A stretch of 64,000 nt of DNA from Hetaerina americana. Lineage: Eukaryota > Arthropoda > Insecta > Odonata > Calopterygidae. The stretch lies in NCBI GenBank assembly GCA_022747635.1, contig JAKTNV010000009.1, positions 24,912,122-24,976,121 of the forward strand, in the 5' to 3' direction. Position 1 is the first letter of the stretch, and every line of letters starts with the position of its first letter. Shown in pieces: positions 1 to 15,000 of this stretch. The notes under the pieces are model-generated. The model ran no database searches and was not told the origin of the DNA. It saw only the letters and a program-made list of their open reading frames with translations. A program made the translations under genes and the position numbers.

Positions 1-3000
1 ATAGAAATTGGTTCACATAGTTTAGTTTAATGGTAAGGTGTGGCAGTGGCACCTTTTCTAATCATAGATATAAATAATATCTGGCTAATTTATATCAATG
101 CATTAATAGTGAACAAAATATAGAAATCATAGTAATTTAAACAGGGTCTCCAAAATTCTATTAAGTGTTTTACTGAAGAGGTTAGGGCCTTATTTTTTTC
201 ATTTTTCCTAATTCATGAAGACGAAATAATTCCAGCCTTTGAAAAAATTTGATCAATAAAAATGCATTGAAACATTCATGGCAGTAATTATTCATTCGAT
301 TTAAGTATTACAGACATTAGTATGAGCAATTTGAGTATGTTGGATAAAAGGAGCAAAAAATCATAAGAAAACAAAAGCAATAAACTTCTTAAGAACAAGG
401 AGGTTAAGTTAACCATTGAACTAGGATGGCAAAAATTAGGGCAGATGGAGCACTTAAAATTTGGTAATTAAGGAAAAAATTTGGGAATAATGCAAATATT
501 AAGGACACGAAATTTAGGGCATTATGAGAAAAATTGCACTGGCAAGAAGAAATTACAAAAAGAAATAGATTTATGAATGGAACCAGGATATTTGGCTGTC
601 AAGTAAATGACAGATATTGGAATATATGGAATTTTTTCTTCCAAATTATTTTTAGTGAAACCTTCAAAGATTAATAAACACTTAACTATAAAGTAATGAA
701 CATTGTTGTATACCCCTTAACAGAAATCTCAAAGGGCAGAATGATGTACACAACAAGACGGATAACTTGTGTTTAATATCTTCAGGGTTATATAATTTTA
801 CACCTACTGTACAGCTATTACATGCCATGAGAAAAATACAAATGATTTTCTCAGTTATCACCCTTAAGGGTAAACGAAATTTGTATAAACTGATCAGTTT
901 AAAATAAAACCACCTGTTCTCAACTGACGTGATTTTCCAAATCCACTTTTCCTTTAATACACTCCGACAAAAGATCCAAACTTGACTACTTTTGGATTAA
1001 GGCTACATAAAATATAATATCAAACACAGAAGAGTGTGGTATTATGATGAATATTTTCAAGAAGATTAATGATAATAACACCTAGAAGATATTAGCTGAA
1101 GATATGCCATCTTGTGATCACATTAACAGCACCTGAATTAGATTAAATCACTTAAAAGGTACTTCTTCACCTAACAAGAATAATAATTCAGAAAATATAC
1201 TAGCTCACTATTCATAGCTTCCGTCTTCTATTATTTGCTGCTTCCAAGAAAATGAGAACAAAGCAAGATAAGCTTGCATATGTAATTTCAAAAACCTACT
1301 CATAAGACATACAAACAATATAATTGCACTGCATTCTCCTTTGATCACAGCTAACACAGGTTTCAAGCGACTACTATAGAGTTTGCTCAGGAAAATTTTC
1401 CTCCTTTTTTTCTGGAATGCATTATCTATCTATTAACATTTATGTAGTTCACATGAATAAGTGCAACGGAAACCCTGGCAGCACACAGTCATAACAATCA
1501 ATCTCTACATGTTATTACAAATGGGCGGCAAGTAGTAATCTATGGATGTAGTGAATTTATAGAAGTAGTGATAAATATATAAAGGGTCTGACATTATATC
1601 AAAAACAATTATGAAGATTAATTCATAACTTTAAATTGAAAATCATCTGGCTGTTTGACAGTTCCCAGAAAACTACCTTCTGTGGCAATGAGGAAAATCA
1701 ATATCCATACTTGAGGCTGGATCTTTTAAGATCTCTAGCCCCAGTAGTTTCTAATGTCATTTTCACTGTTAGTTCTCTAACTCCCATGGATCTTCAGAAA
1801 AATATTGATTAAATAGCAAGTAAATAAGAATTATTATAATTGTGCATTGCTAAAAGTGTAATATTTAATTGTGAGAGAGAGTGATTAAATGATTATCTTC
1901 TTTAATTGGACCTATTTGACCTATTAAATGAGGTGTGTACAATCCGCACACAATTTATACAACCACAGTGCACCACAATCTGATCATATTTAACGCTACA
2001 AAGCCTTAGGAAACAGTATAACTTCAAAAATTTATAAGTCAAACTTATATGCCTACATCTTGCATCACTTTTGCACATTCCGTAAGCATGTCTTATTACC
2101 ATCAGGGAACCTCACTACTCTACCACTACTCTCTTAAATGGAAAAAATAAATTCCCTTGCTTCACAAGAAGAATTGTAATCACCAATTGCCTGATCACTA
2201 GCTCCTACAGATACAATTATCAACACTAGAATTCGTTTTTCCACTAGAAGGTCCACTATTTAAACTCATGCTTTTATCATCATGGATTTTTCTAGACCTT
2301 TAGCTCCAGTAGGGACTACTGTCACTTTAGAAAATATTACTTAGTACTACACATCAAATACAAATATAACTACCAGTACATACATATTTTAATAGATATT
2401 TTTGCAAATTATGTCATACTTTACTTAAAAACAAGTAGTACAACTAAGATGAATTATTGCAATATATCCAGCACTAAAAATATACCTATATATTTCATTA
2501 TACTAAAAATAATGGTGTTGGAAAAAGGCTGTGGTTCAGTATCATGCTATTTTATAATGCCAACTAAGTACTCCATAAATAGCTGACATTCCCTGAATAT
2601 CATGCTCTCACATATGGCCAACCATTAGCAACGTAAGATTGCAGTTTAATCAAACAAGACTAACTGATTTGATTCATTAATCATTCATTGTGCAACAAGC
2701 ATCTAATATTAAATCCATAACTTCATTCACTGGTTTAAAAATCTGCTTTACACAACCCTTCCTGCAAGCATCAAACTTGGGTGTATGGCTATTTTGTACA
2801 GGACCCAGTTCTTATTATCCCTTGAGATTAGAAGAGGCTGGAGGAGGAAAAGTTAAAGATTCCCACACTACACCCTGCCCCACCATGGATGCTTCACCAT
2901 TGGCCTAATCAGATGTTTTCTAATTTGATCACTTCTGTGAGCATCGTGTCTCATAGCATTCTCATAACTCACACTCTGGAATCAATGCAACATAGGATTA

Positions 3001-6000
3001 AGTGCAGAGTCCTCAATGACTTCATTTTTAATGCTAATTGGAAATGAAAAAATAGTAGCTTTGCAATTCCACAGAAAATTTACTATGATAAAACCTGGGT
3101 TTCGACATTCAACGTCATCTGAAGATGATGTTAAATGTCAAAATCCATGTCGTATCGTAGTAAATTTTCTGTGGAATCACAGTTACTATTTTTTCATTTC
3201 CAATATGAATCAATTCCGTAAAGTTACACCGGAAACCATCAATTATGCTGAAGTCACCAATTGTCCTACAAGTCTCCATATTTTAAAGAGTAACTAAGCA
3301 CCCTAAAAACATTATGCTGCTCAGAATTTCATTGCAAGCTATTTGGAAGGTCAGAAATATGTATTGTAGGTCTGATTAAATATTATCTAGTGTGCAATGT
3401 GCTAAAATGTGAGCACATGAGCTTTATTTTGAATGAGTAAATACTCTACTTCTCTACATTTGACCTGTATAAATGCGGATATTCAATATTTATCTATGGA
3501 ACCAATGGTGGCCACCCAAAGGATTCAAAGGCTTTTGGTATTCCTAACTTAGTAATAGGGTACAATATATCCAATTTATGTTTTTAGTTAATAATGGAAA
3601 ATCACTATCTGCGGCTAAGGATACATTTAATAAAGATTGAATAAATAATGAATGCACCCAAATGTTTAGCCCAGACACTTAAATGAATTCATGAAACCAT
3701 AACATGCCACACGCTTTCAATGCAAATTTGACTTACGCTACACATATAATTTTTAATTTTACTTTAAAAATAACAGCACCATCATAATGGTATACATAAA
3801 TTACTTATGAATTTCTAAACATAAATGAATGTCGTCCAAGGACCTATTATGTGTGGAATAAATCAGTTAATAATGCATGCAACTCTGAGCAATACAATAA
3901 CTATACATGTAGACACAAAATATATGTTTCAAAGTATAATGGAATTTATTAAATAACATTTTATAGCATGCACTTCACAGGCATTGAGCAAATCTGAATT
4001 TAGTTTTCCCATGTTTTCCAAGTGAATTTTTGCACTCTTTAAGGGTAATATTTTATGCAAATGCAGTGAATTTTGGAGTAAAATACCCCCCAAGGGAAAT
4101 TAAATCTGAGAAAAAGTCACCATTAACCGATCATCACATAACAAGACACGCTAAGGAGAAATATTTCTTCCGTTCAAGGATGGGCGAATACCACCAGCCT
4201 CAACAATCAAGGCAAGTGTAACCTGCAGAAAAAATTAGGGTGACCTGAAATTATATGATTTTTAATTCCAAATTTTTGAGAATAATAGTAAGTTCAAAGT
4301 ATTGTCCTACCATTCTCCTACCTTGTCTACCTGATGCAATTCAATAGGCACATTAAATTTGCATGTCCAAACAATTTAACATTTTTCCTTACAGTATAGA
4401 CATTCATGAATACATTATGAATTAGTAAAAATGCATAGTTTTTTAAATGTAATGGGCGACCTAAATTAAAATTCCTCTCATGGTTGAAATATCAGAGTTT
4501 GGAGCATATGACTTTATAAAGCATCTATGCAGATGAATGTTAAACAATTCCATGACACTTGTTATTTTTATTTAAACAATTGATTAATATAAATGACTAT
4601 TGCTGAACGCTTATTACAGTTTTGAACAGGAAGTTACCTAGACCCAGCCAAGATTTGATAATTCCTAAAAATGAACTGTTAAATACTAAATGATACAAAT
4701 TTTTAAATGCTTTTTATTGATGGTTAAGTATTACGTAGGGATGTTGCATTCGCAAACAAAATCATTCCTGCTAGGGATTATTCACCTAACATCGTATTCT
4801 CACTCAAAGAAAGCACCTACTGATGACAGCTCAATTGTACTGCTGTAATAGGTAGGCAGTTGTTTCGTAGCATGGCATTTGGTTAGCTCAATCCACAACA
4901 TGAATGCTACATCAATGGACATGGTTGTCATGCACAATTCTTTATTTTCTTGCAAAGTATATAACACACTAAAAGCTACTAGTTGAAAAAAATCATTAGA
5001 TTGGTCAATCATAGTGAATTTCATTAGAATTCCAGTCCAACGATATGCCCATGTTTCCCCGGTCACTAGAGTTCATCGCAGCCTAATTCCCAGCCTGAGG
5101 ATTCATTTTGTTTACGATTAATCTTAATAAAATTGGAAAAAAATCAACGTACACCTTAAGTCAATTACCAATATTATGGACTTCTGCTTTAACATCACAA
5201 AAATGGTAAGAATTACCTGCAAAGTATGTTCTTTTGCAGTGCAATGCCAATGAATGATGCGGAGGTGAAGACTAGGCATATAAAAATGGCAAATTAGCTG
5301 ATTATGATCAACCTGTTTCAATAATTATTGCCTTTTTTTCATGTCACTAACATTTATAGGCAAAAAAACTTAGCACACGGCTAATATCCTTCCCGATGCC
5401 TTTCATGCGATAGCTGGCCTACAATTAACATTGCAGTACCGGGAAATTATGTACTGATCAAAAGATTGGAAATTTGGCATAAAATTATCTAATTGTTTCT
5501 TGATCGACATTTAATCAAAAAGAATGGTCCATTTTCCTTTTTCTTCTACAAAACAAAGGGCCAATCATATTTCCAAAAAAAATTACATAAGCATCAATGA
5601 AGTATTTTTGCCACAAACATCAAACAACCACACTTCTAAATCAATAGGCGAATATCAACAAGAAGTACATTTTTTGTTTATAGGGAGTTGAGTCATAATG
5701 GGTAGGTGACAACTTCCATCTGCAGCAGTTTAAATGATACATCAATTATTCATATAATTGTATGGAAACTCATGTACCCTCATCCAAAACCACAAATATT
5801 ATGAGATAGTACATTACAAATGGCTGATTAAACTCAACTTGAATGATGTAGCTAGAAACTTAAAGTGCTATGTTAATATGTTAGTGCTACGTTAAGATGC
5901 TTAATATTTAAAAATTCTAAAAATAAATTCCACATTTAAAACATACTTCAATAACTTTCTAATTACGAAATCAAATTAATTTTCAAGGGTAATTACACTC

Positions 6001-6025
6001 AAGGTACTGCAATAGGTAAACTTAC
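1..6025. other. Presumed TADA2B intron, no recognised exon
   Basis: This AT-rich stretch lies downstream of the last visible TADA2B exon, on the coding side, and follows a consensus donor. I read both strands for the missing Ada2b C-terminus and saw nothing convincing. The only clear structure is the foldback at 3037-3204. Short open frames here have no recognisable protein features. Confidence 0.6.
3037..3204. repeat. 168-bp foldback (long imperfect hairpin)
   Basis: The arms run inwards from ATTGGAAATGAAAAAATAG at 3037 and from its complement ending at 3204. Each arm is about 82-84 bp with a modest number of mismatches, so almost the whole unit is palindromic. The centre, near 3120, is the self-complementary ATCTGAAGAT. 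An open frame crosses the unit, but the inverted symmetry explains it. It resembles a miniature foldback element; I saw no clear target duplication. Confidence 0.85.
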
Positions 6026-9000
6026 AGCGAGACGCTTCTCTCTCCATTCTCGAAGAATTTTCGCCCGCTCTATCTTTGAGCTGTCTTCTTGGGTATGGAA
6101 ACGAGACCGGAGCTTAGCCAACTCAACTAACTTTGACCTAAGTTCTCTTTCCCTCCGTAAACTGGTCAATATTTGCTCTTGCTCCTGAGCAGTAAGCAAT
6201 TGTGAAAATGGCCGGAATTGTTCTTGAAGTTCCCTGGAATAAATATATGCATTCTTCAGAAGACAAGTTTACCAAACATGTTAAATATTAATACTGGTAA
6301 AACCAGAAAACTCTTACAGAATACAACCCAGCAGGAGTAAGTAATACTCCAGCTTTGAAGAAATATCCAAATACTTCCAATAAGTGATCCTTCATATTTT
6401 ATACTGGAGTGACCACCTAGACGATATGATCAAAAACTGAAGCCACTAAGTTACAGAAAATTCCCATTTAGCTCACCTGTCTTCCTTGGATAATTTCTTC
6501 TTTGGTGCATTTGGCTTGTCTTTCCTCATTGGTGCGAAAAACTGTGCAACCAATTGATAATCCCTAGCAAGGCGTTTACGGCGTGCTCTCTCCCTCAATC
6601 TTCTTGTGTACATGTCAACATGAGCTAGTTTAAGAGCTGCAAAACAACCATAAAAAGTCTTATTGCACGTGTCAGCAAAAAAGGGACAGTTTTAAATACA
6701 AGTAGCATTTTACATCCATCAAAATACGTTAGGACTACATTATCAGTGTTTTTAGCGATAAAACCAATTGAATTTTTCAAATTTTGGCACAAAATTGGAT
6801 AGGTACCTTTTAGTGTGGTTCAGATTGAATAAATGTTTGATCACTGAAATACTTAATAACTGATTGATTCATCATAAAAATCTCAAAAAATTTGAGACCC
6901 TATTTCTTTGATTTACATAAATAAATTTCATTATATTACCTTTTTTACAATATTATGTACAATGCAACCACTAATAATGGCCCGACTCAACACTAAGAGT
7001 TACCATATTTCCTGGCCCATAAGATGAACTTTTTTACTACACAATGTGCTCTACATTAAGCCTACAGTATGAGAGCATAACTTAGACCTACATGATTGCT
7101 TTCAATACAAATCCGATAATATCAAAATAATAACAGAAACTCAGCATCAAATACTAAAATTAAAATAACCTTATGGAATATAAAGAGAGAAGGCTGTGTC
7201 TTAAGTATTGCCTTTAAACTTGAATTGGTAAATTTTGCTTCAAAATACAGAAACAAGGCAGCTGAATGGTATTTTGGTCCACCTACAACTGAGAAGATGA
7301 TATGAGAATAGAGGGAGTAGAAGTTGGATTTAGTAAATAAGGATATGAGTAAAAATATTTACATTCACGTGCTCCTAAATGGCCAAAGCTAGAGGAACAT
7401 ATTAAGAACTGGATAATGAATTACAGTAAGAATGAGATTACTATTTCGACAAAACTGATTTTAATTGAAGCAAGAAAATAAGCAATATGTATGTCGACTA
7501 CCAATTTTTCAGGGACGTCATTGTGTAAGAGATCCATGAGGAGATATGGTCTGCACATACATACCAAACCTACAAGAGCACAAAAACTGCAATTTAAATA
7601 CGAAAGAAAGGTAATATGACACCAACTCATGATGTCAAACTGACAGGAAAAATTAAATGGCCTTTGATTTCTAGTGTTTATGATTAGTTGAAAAAAGCCT
7701 GGCAGAAATTTAAAAGCGAGACTAACGTCTTTTTAAAAATTAGCAAGGCACCAAATGGAAGTGAAGATGACACTCCGTATGAGAAAAGAAAACCCCAGTG
7801 AAAATAATTGCTAATACAGGGTGCGGCAACATAACTTCCTTTTTTGTAAGTGTTTTGTGTTTGAAAAAAGGAAATAATGTTGCCACAACCTATATGTTTT
7901 AACAGTAGCGATGATGAATTTCAGGGATTCTATGATGAATAAGCATCTATATACATGTAGCTGCTAATTTTTCAACGCAACAATTCAATTTTCTTCATTT
8001 TAAGTGGCATCAAAATACTTTGATCCCTTTCTGTCTGGTTCAAATATTATTTTGCAAACTCTATCTTATGAGCAAGGAACTATGGTAATCATAGTTCTAA
8101 AGGGAAAAACATTACTTTTCTTAAAATTACAGTTAAATATTAGGGTACCTCTCTCATGACTTTGAGTATCTCAATTACTTGAGTCCAATTGAAGTCATCC
8201 TGAATACCCTTACAAGGGTACTCAGGATGACGTCATCTGACAAGCTGCCTACCAGGCCTAAGAGCACAGCAAGGACCTTAGATATAGGTCATCAACCATG
8301 ACTCTAGTATCCCACCCCTCCTCCTCTCCACAAAGAATCAGTTTTCTTAAACACAAATCCCAACATCTATCAGGAGAGTTTTCCGGGTTTCAGTCTTCTA
8401 CTGCTTATAGGTTTGGACAATGTCTATAAGTGTGCATATGAATGTATCCCTGTTACATAAAATGAATATGAGCAAATAATATGGACTTTCACTCAAAACA
8501 CCAATTGTAGCAGTGAGAGCACTACAATGAGTGATGACAACTTAGGGCAAATTCAAAAATCTCTCTATATATGCATGGATGGATTCTTCTACATTATTTT
8601 CAATTCCTTCACTGTATTACATGTGCTTGCCTCTACCATTGGGTAGTTTCAAAATGGACATCACTACGACAAGGAATTAACAAATTAGCTTTCAATACTA
8701 TTATGAAATTGATGATTTAACTACTTTATCGCATAATTAAATGATAGATAACACAAATGTGACAGCTTTCCCTTTATTTCAATGCTAAACAAGGGGGGGC
8801 AAAAGTTGTGGCATCAGAGTTTTAAAATGGTTCTCAATTTGTAACCAAATCGCATTAGAGTAACAATCTTTTTTCCTTCAAAACCCTTCTCATATGTCTG
8901 AAATCTAACAAAACTTAATGCGTTTTTCATCATAGAGGAGCGGACCAGTATAAAAAATTAACAGCAAGCAATCAAAAAAACATTAATGAAATTTTAAGTA

Positions 9001-12000
9001 ATAAAGATAATAGAAAGCCAGCCAGAATAATACCAGAACTCCAAAATATACTTACCAATATCCAAATCATCATCTTCTAAAGTATTAATAAATAATGTAG
9101 AGACCAGAGATTCAGCATCATTATCAAATTCCTGCAAATAATAGATTTAAAAAATTAAAACATACTTTTACAGATTTGTGGTTCATTTAATTGTAAACCT
9201 ATAAAACCCAATAACCATTAACACCTAATTATGTATACAACAATTAACTATGGGTTATGTTCACCACCAGTTTTATACATGGCATGGAATCCTTTATCAC
9301 CATTAAATCCACTATTTTATATGACAGTATTGGGTTGTGTGAATGAATGTATCGCAAAACATAGGAGTAGATTAGATACATATGAGACTAATCTGCAACC
9401 TGTTCATGTCTCAGACCTCAGTTGCTAGTGGCAGATGGAGAGTCAGGATGGGCTTTGTTAGAGGAGTTAGGAATAGGAGTAAGACATAAGTCCATTATCA
9501 CCCTTGCTATTCAACATTTATGTGGAGGAAATGGTAAAAGAAGCATGGGATAAACTGGAATGAAAATTGGTGGACAAATCATAGGAGCCATTAGGTTCGA
9601 TGATGATCTAACTTCAATCTGTCAGTTGGTTAAAGGGTTGTAAGCACTGCGAAGTGTTTGAGAAATCAGTATGATAGGCATGGGATGAGTATAAGCATAA
9701 ATAAAACAAAGGTACACAGTTTTCTATAAAGAGAAAAGTCATGTGAAGGCTTCCGCACTGTGCAGATGTTAAAGAACTAAGTCTTCCGCGATTTACTCCA
9801 CACAGGTCCATATTTCTGGGACAACAGTTTAGCCTGCATCTTCAGGTCAGAAGTTGACTGCACACTGAGAGCAAAATTGTTGTCCCAGAAATATGAACCA
9901 AAGTGAAAAAATGCTGGAAGCCTTAGATATTCAAGAGAAAGGCCCAGTTAAATATCAAATATTAGGGTAAAATAGAGTGGGGGGAATAGTTTATTTATCT
10001 TGGAAGTGTTTTGTGCCAAGATGGTCATAGTGGTAGGCTTGAAAGCCTTGATAGATTGGCGGCTTTTGAAATATAGGTGTGAAGAATGATGGAGAAGATG
10101 AAGTGGACGGAAAGGAACACAAACAGGGAAGTGCTAGGTATGGAAGGGGAGGAGATGGTATAATCGAGAGTTATCATGAAAAGAGAGGAAAGATGGATGC
10201 AGTGTTCCTATGGGCAGTGGGAAATTGAATACTGTGATAGAGGGGAGAATGTTAGGCAAATGAGAAAGGGGTAGAAATAGGATAAGGATGTTGGATGGCA
10301 TGAAGGGAGGAAGTATTCAGAATTGAAGACAGACCTATTGTAATGTTGGATGTAACATTTCAACTCTCAAGTAAGGTTGGGTTTTCTTGGGAGGGGCAGG
10401 GTAATTGTCACTGTGTTACTTGGCAGCTTGTGTCCATGCAAAAACATACCTTAACCGGTAGATTACATATAAAAATAATACAGTAATTCCTCAACTCAAA
10501 TCATACTGGTTCCATGCCCTTGGCAGTAATTTGCTTCATCATTATTAATTTTCCTCATAAACCACATTTAAAAAAATGTAAACAATACCTGTTAATGCAT
10601 ACATATGTATTTTCCTACTTTACTCATACTACTGTCTGCCACCATAATGCATTGAGGCTATACTGCATATATTTATCTTACCATGGTACCTCTATCAAAC
10701 ATTCTGGTTCGACCATTTACCAGGTGTAAAAGTATGAAATGCAGATTTAAAAATAAACATTTGGAAGAATGATAAAAAGAGCTTTTTTAAAGTATGCTCC
10801 ATTGCTAGTTAGATTTTTTTCCCATATTTCGGGCATATTATAGATACCATGCCAGTAAAAATCTTTAACTTTTGCCACCAGCCGCAAACATCGAGCTACT
10901 TTTTCACATCTCCGTACAAACCGAAGCACTACTCAGCTAGTGCATGACCCATTGATGAAAACTAGTGGTAACCCGAAGGTGCAAAGTCTGGTGAAAACGC
11001 CACAGGGGGTAGAATTTCCCAGCTGAGTGTTTCCAACATGTCGCACACTGGTTTTTCTGTATGCAATGGAGCATTGCCATGAAAAAAAATGACCATTTGC
11101 TGCCTCTTTTGGTATTCTGGTCTTCATTTAAGCAGCAAACAATCCAAATCAAACAATTATTGTAGGTAGTGTTCAGCATTAACCCTTTCACCAGGTGTTA
11201 ACCACTCATAATAGACCACACCCTTCTGATCCCACTAAACACAGACCATCCTTCATCTTCCTGCTGAAGCAATTCGATCTTGCGGTCAATGTGTATATTG
11301 TGCCTGGGTCTACCCATAATTTTTGAGCTTGGGATTCTCCAAATAAATCCACTTTTCATCCACAGTAACAATATGATGCAAACACGACTTTCTTTTGTAT
11401 CATACGAGCAAAATTTCATGTGCGTGTTTGCATCTCTCAATTTGACTGTCATTCAACTCGTGTAGTATCCATCTCCCAGTCTTCTAAAGCTTTCCTATCT
11501 CTCGTAGGCAATTGGAAACAGCTTATTGACTAATGCTCTATTGCTCTGCGAGTTGTTTTTGTAAATCATATTCGTTCAACAAAGCTTGCAACTACATCTT
11601 GGTACCTTTTAGGTAGTGTTCCATGTTCCTTGTCTGCAAAATCTAAGTCACCACTTTCGAAAAGCAGAAACCATCATTCACACCTATCTTGCAATGGAAC
11701 ATGTTCACCATAAGCTTCTCAATGTAATCGGTATGATTCAGCAGCACTTTTCTTCAAATGTAAACAAAAAATTAATGCTGACCGCAAAATTCACTTTCTT
11801 TGGTATAAATTTTGACACATTGAACAGAGCAACACAACACTATGCAAACACTTGATCAATTGTACGCATCTGACACTTGATGGTGCAATTAATTAATGGC
11901 GCATAAGTGTCAAACCTTTATACCACGAACTGCATTGGTACAACATCTGTTGTCTGAAATCCTCATTTCATAAGTGTACACCTGGTTATTACATGGAATT

Positions 12001-15000
12001 AATAACAGTAGATTCTGTGGGCATGGAAGGCAGCATATTCCAAAGCACAATTTGCATGAAAAGTTATGTAAAGGATGTTAAGTGCTAAAGCCATCATAAT
12101 AACAATGTCAGAGTGTAAAAATCATTCACCTTGAACAGATAATTTTTACACTAAAATTGTTGCAATTTAATACACACTTAGTAGATGACTCCTTAAAAGT
12201 TACTGTTGCAGCATCTTCCACAGTTTCTTGGAATCCATCATAATAAGTTATTCCAGTCTTTGTTCCATTTTTGTAGCAAAATCAAGTCTATAAATCAATG
12301 CTTCAGTAACTTCATCAATTGTAGTGGTCATGGAAATCTCATTCCAATTACCTAGATTTATACTCAGCACATTAAAACTCAACTCTGACATAAATCAGGG
12401 ACTTTCTGTATGAGATTGAATTCCATTTTTACAAAATAGCACCCAGTTTTTACCCAGATTGTTCATTCAAAAATTTTACATCCAGACGGGTGTGGAAAGT
12501 TAGCGATCAGTCCTACTTCTGAATGATGAATTATCCAGTGGATGTTAAATATTTAATCTCTTAATTTGCTATTAATGATTCCATGACACTGTGATGTTAC
12601 CAATAAATTTTAAGTAGGCACACAAACATTTATGAAGGCTGATCTCTGTTGCTATTATTATTAATCATCAATTAATTGTTAACATGCTTAATTAAATAGC
12701 CCAACACCTTTAATTAGTAAGTAACCATAAAATAGACCCCTTACTCTTTCAAAGTCATCCCTCTGGGGCATATAACCTAGTTGTGTAGCTTCCTCTTGAG
12801 TGACATCTAATGGTGGCAGCCGGCCTGTGTGTGATGGAGATAGTGGTCCACTATCTGGTTCAGTTACATCAGTTAGTCGCGGACGAGCTGTTGCAGCTGC
12901 TGGCCAAGTTAGTCGCCCTATGCTCCCCTCCAGAAACCTTGCTGTGTACTCTTCTTTTGCTTCTACATAGCCCATAAAACAAGAATGGGTTTAGAGTGAA
13001 GAAATGTCACAAGGAATAGATCACTTACGAAGGATTACAGACACCTTTTGCATATTCAAGCAACTCGATCATTACACATTTATATTTAGAAGCCTAAAAT
13101 CCTTCGAAGTCTGTAATCAGTGTTTCACCATCATCAAACCTTAAGGCAAGCCACAATTTAAACCACACTTTGTTTAAAACTATTTCAGAATACTTTCCCA
13201 AAGATGTGAAAGACTCCACATTACATTATCTTTGCATTTGTCAATTATTTCCATCACAGAATTCCTTGTATTTAAACTGATAACAAAGAGTATCATGTAA
13301 TTAAATTAATACTGATATTTTAGTGATTTTAATATGCCATAATCTTGAGACTGATAAATGCAATTAGGAGATAGAAAAATAATGTAAGCATTATCTTTAG
13401 TCAGTATTTCTGCCTTGGAGTGAACTGAACAATTATCAAATATCAGTGATAGTTATATTTGGGGTATTATTATATTGTTACATTTTTTTATCACTTCCAC
13501 TTTCATCTAATTGATAATATGCAATGCCAATATTACAACTCTCTTTCATTTCCACAATTGCTTTCGCCTGACATGATTAGCAGTAAACATAGGGGTGGAA
13601 ATTAAATTTAAGTTAATTATCTATATTGGCCCCAGAAAAATAAAACGCAATGGATGCACCATCCTTGGCGTGTAAGAGCATCCAATCAAAAAAATTAAAA
13701 AGCAGTTTCTTCAGATCTTAATGCAAGGTCTTCAAACTAAAATGCCTAAGTTAATTGGATACTTTGCTTAGGTAGGAAAGTATGTGATAATTGTCAATAT
13801 TCAAAATGATATTATGAAATGCATTTGAAGTTCACTAATTTCTATCCTTAATTAGTGAAATCCTCAGAGGGGAATCACTTTCATCCCAGTTAGAAAACAA
13901 TGATTTTAAATGTATTTTTCTCAAACTGCGCATACATGTTAACATTTTTACCACACTACTAGATTAAAAAGGCCTATCCCAAAAGTAGGAGTAAGTTCAT
14001 TAAAAAAAAAGTAATGCCCTAAGTGATACATTCACTCAAAAGTGGTAGGTATTCCCAGATTATGGATTTCTAGATAAGGAATTAACATCAGTATAATATT
14101 AAGATACATGACACAAAGAACCATCAACAACTATCCCACAAATACATAATATATCAGAGTACTCTAGTAACACCCACTAAAGTGAGGCATAGGTTTAAAT
14201 CATAAATTATTATCAACTTATATAATATGAACATATACTTAAAAATTTTCCTTTTCATGTTTTGAAAAATTTTCTAGAAAGCTTGCCATAATCCATTTGT
14301 CACCAATAATATGGGTGTAATCTTCATTTAAGTGATTTTGTGTTTTCAACCCAATTTTACTTCAAGCAAAAAAAATTCACATTAAAAACTGGCAATTGTA
14401 AAATTCAATAACTTGAAAAAAAAAGAGTATATGTGATGATGCAATAATTACTAATAATGATTAGCACATTAGATGGCATTTTCAAGACGTTCCTACATTT
14501 GTATATCACTGCAGGGTGGTCCTTTAGCGGGGTAAATTTTAAATTTAAGACTTTCTCTAGTGATATAACATCATTTAATAACAGCATTAATGCAAGGGTA
14601 GTTTGAAATGTTCTTGGAATCACCACACGACATCAGTGTTAGCACAATGTGTTTCCCGCATAGTAGTAAGTAATCCTTTATGAGTAAACATGTAACAAGC
14701 CTGTGCTCTGGGAAGAGTTCTAAAGGTGCAGATGCACTCCTGTAGTTACTGCATGATTTGTTAAGATGGGAAAAATTGAGATTCAAGGAGTGATTAAATA
14801 CTTCGTAGAGATTGATTGGACAAATAAGTTTAAGTTTGGTCAGGACAGCATAGATGAGGATCCAAGCAGTGGTTGGCCAAAATGTGCCACTACCCCAGAA
14901 ATTACTGCAAAAGTGCACCAAATGGTCATGGAGGATCGCCAACTGATAGCGCTAGAAATCACTGAAGCTGTAGGGATAACATGTGAACAGGCATAACACA

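Noticed and set aside
3016..3297. 93-codon plus-strand open frame
   Set aside because: It spans the 168-bp foldback; no protein features beyond the translation of the palindrome.
4800..5321. Minus-strand open frames as missing TADA2B C-terminal exons
   Set aside because: No SWIRM-like sequence, no phase-compatible splice sites, and AT-driven composition.
14571..14942. 123-codon minus-strand open frame
   Set aside because: Antisense to the left end and N-terminal region of the mariner fossil at 14592-15792.
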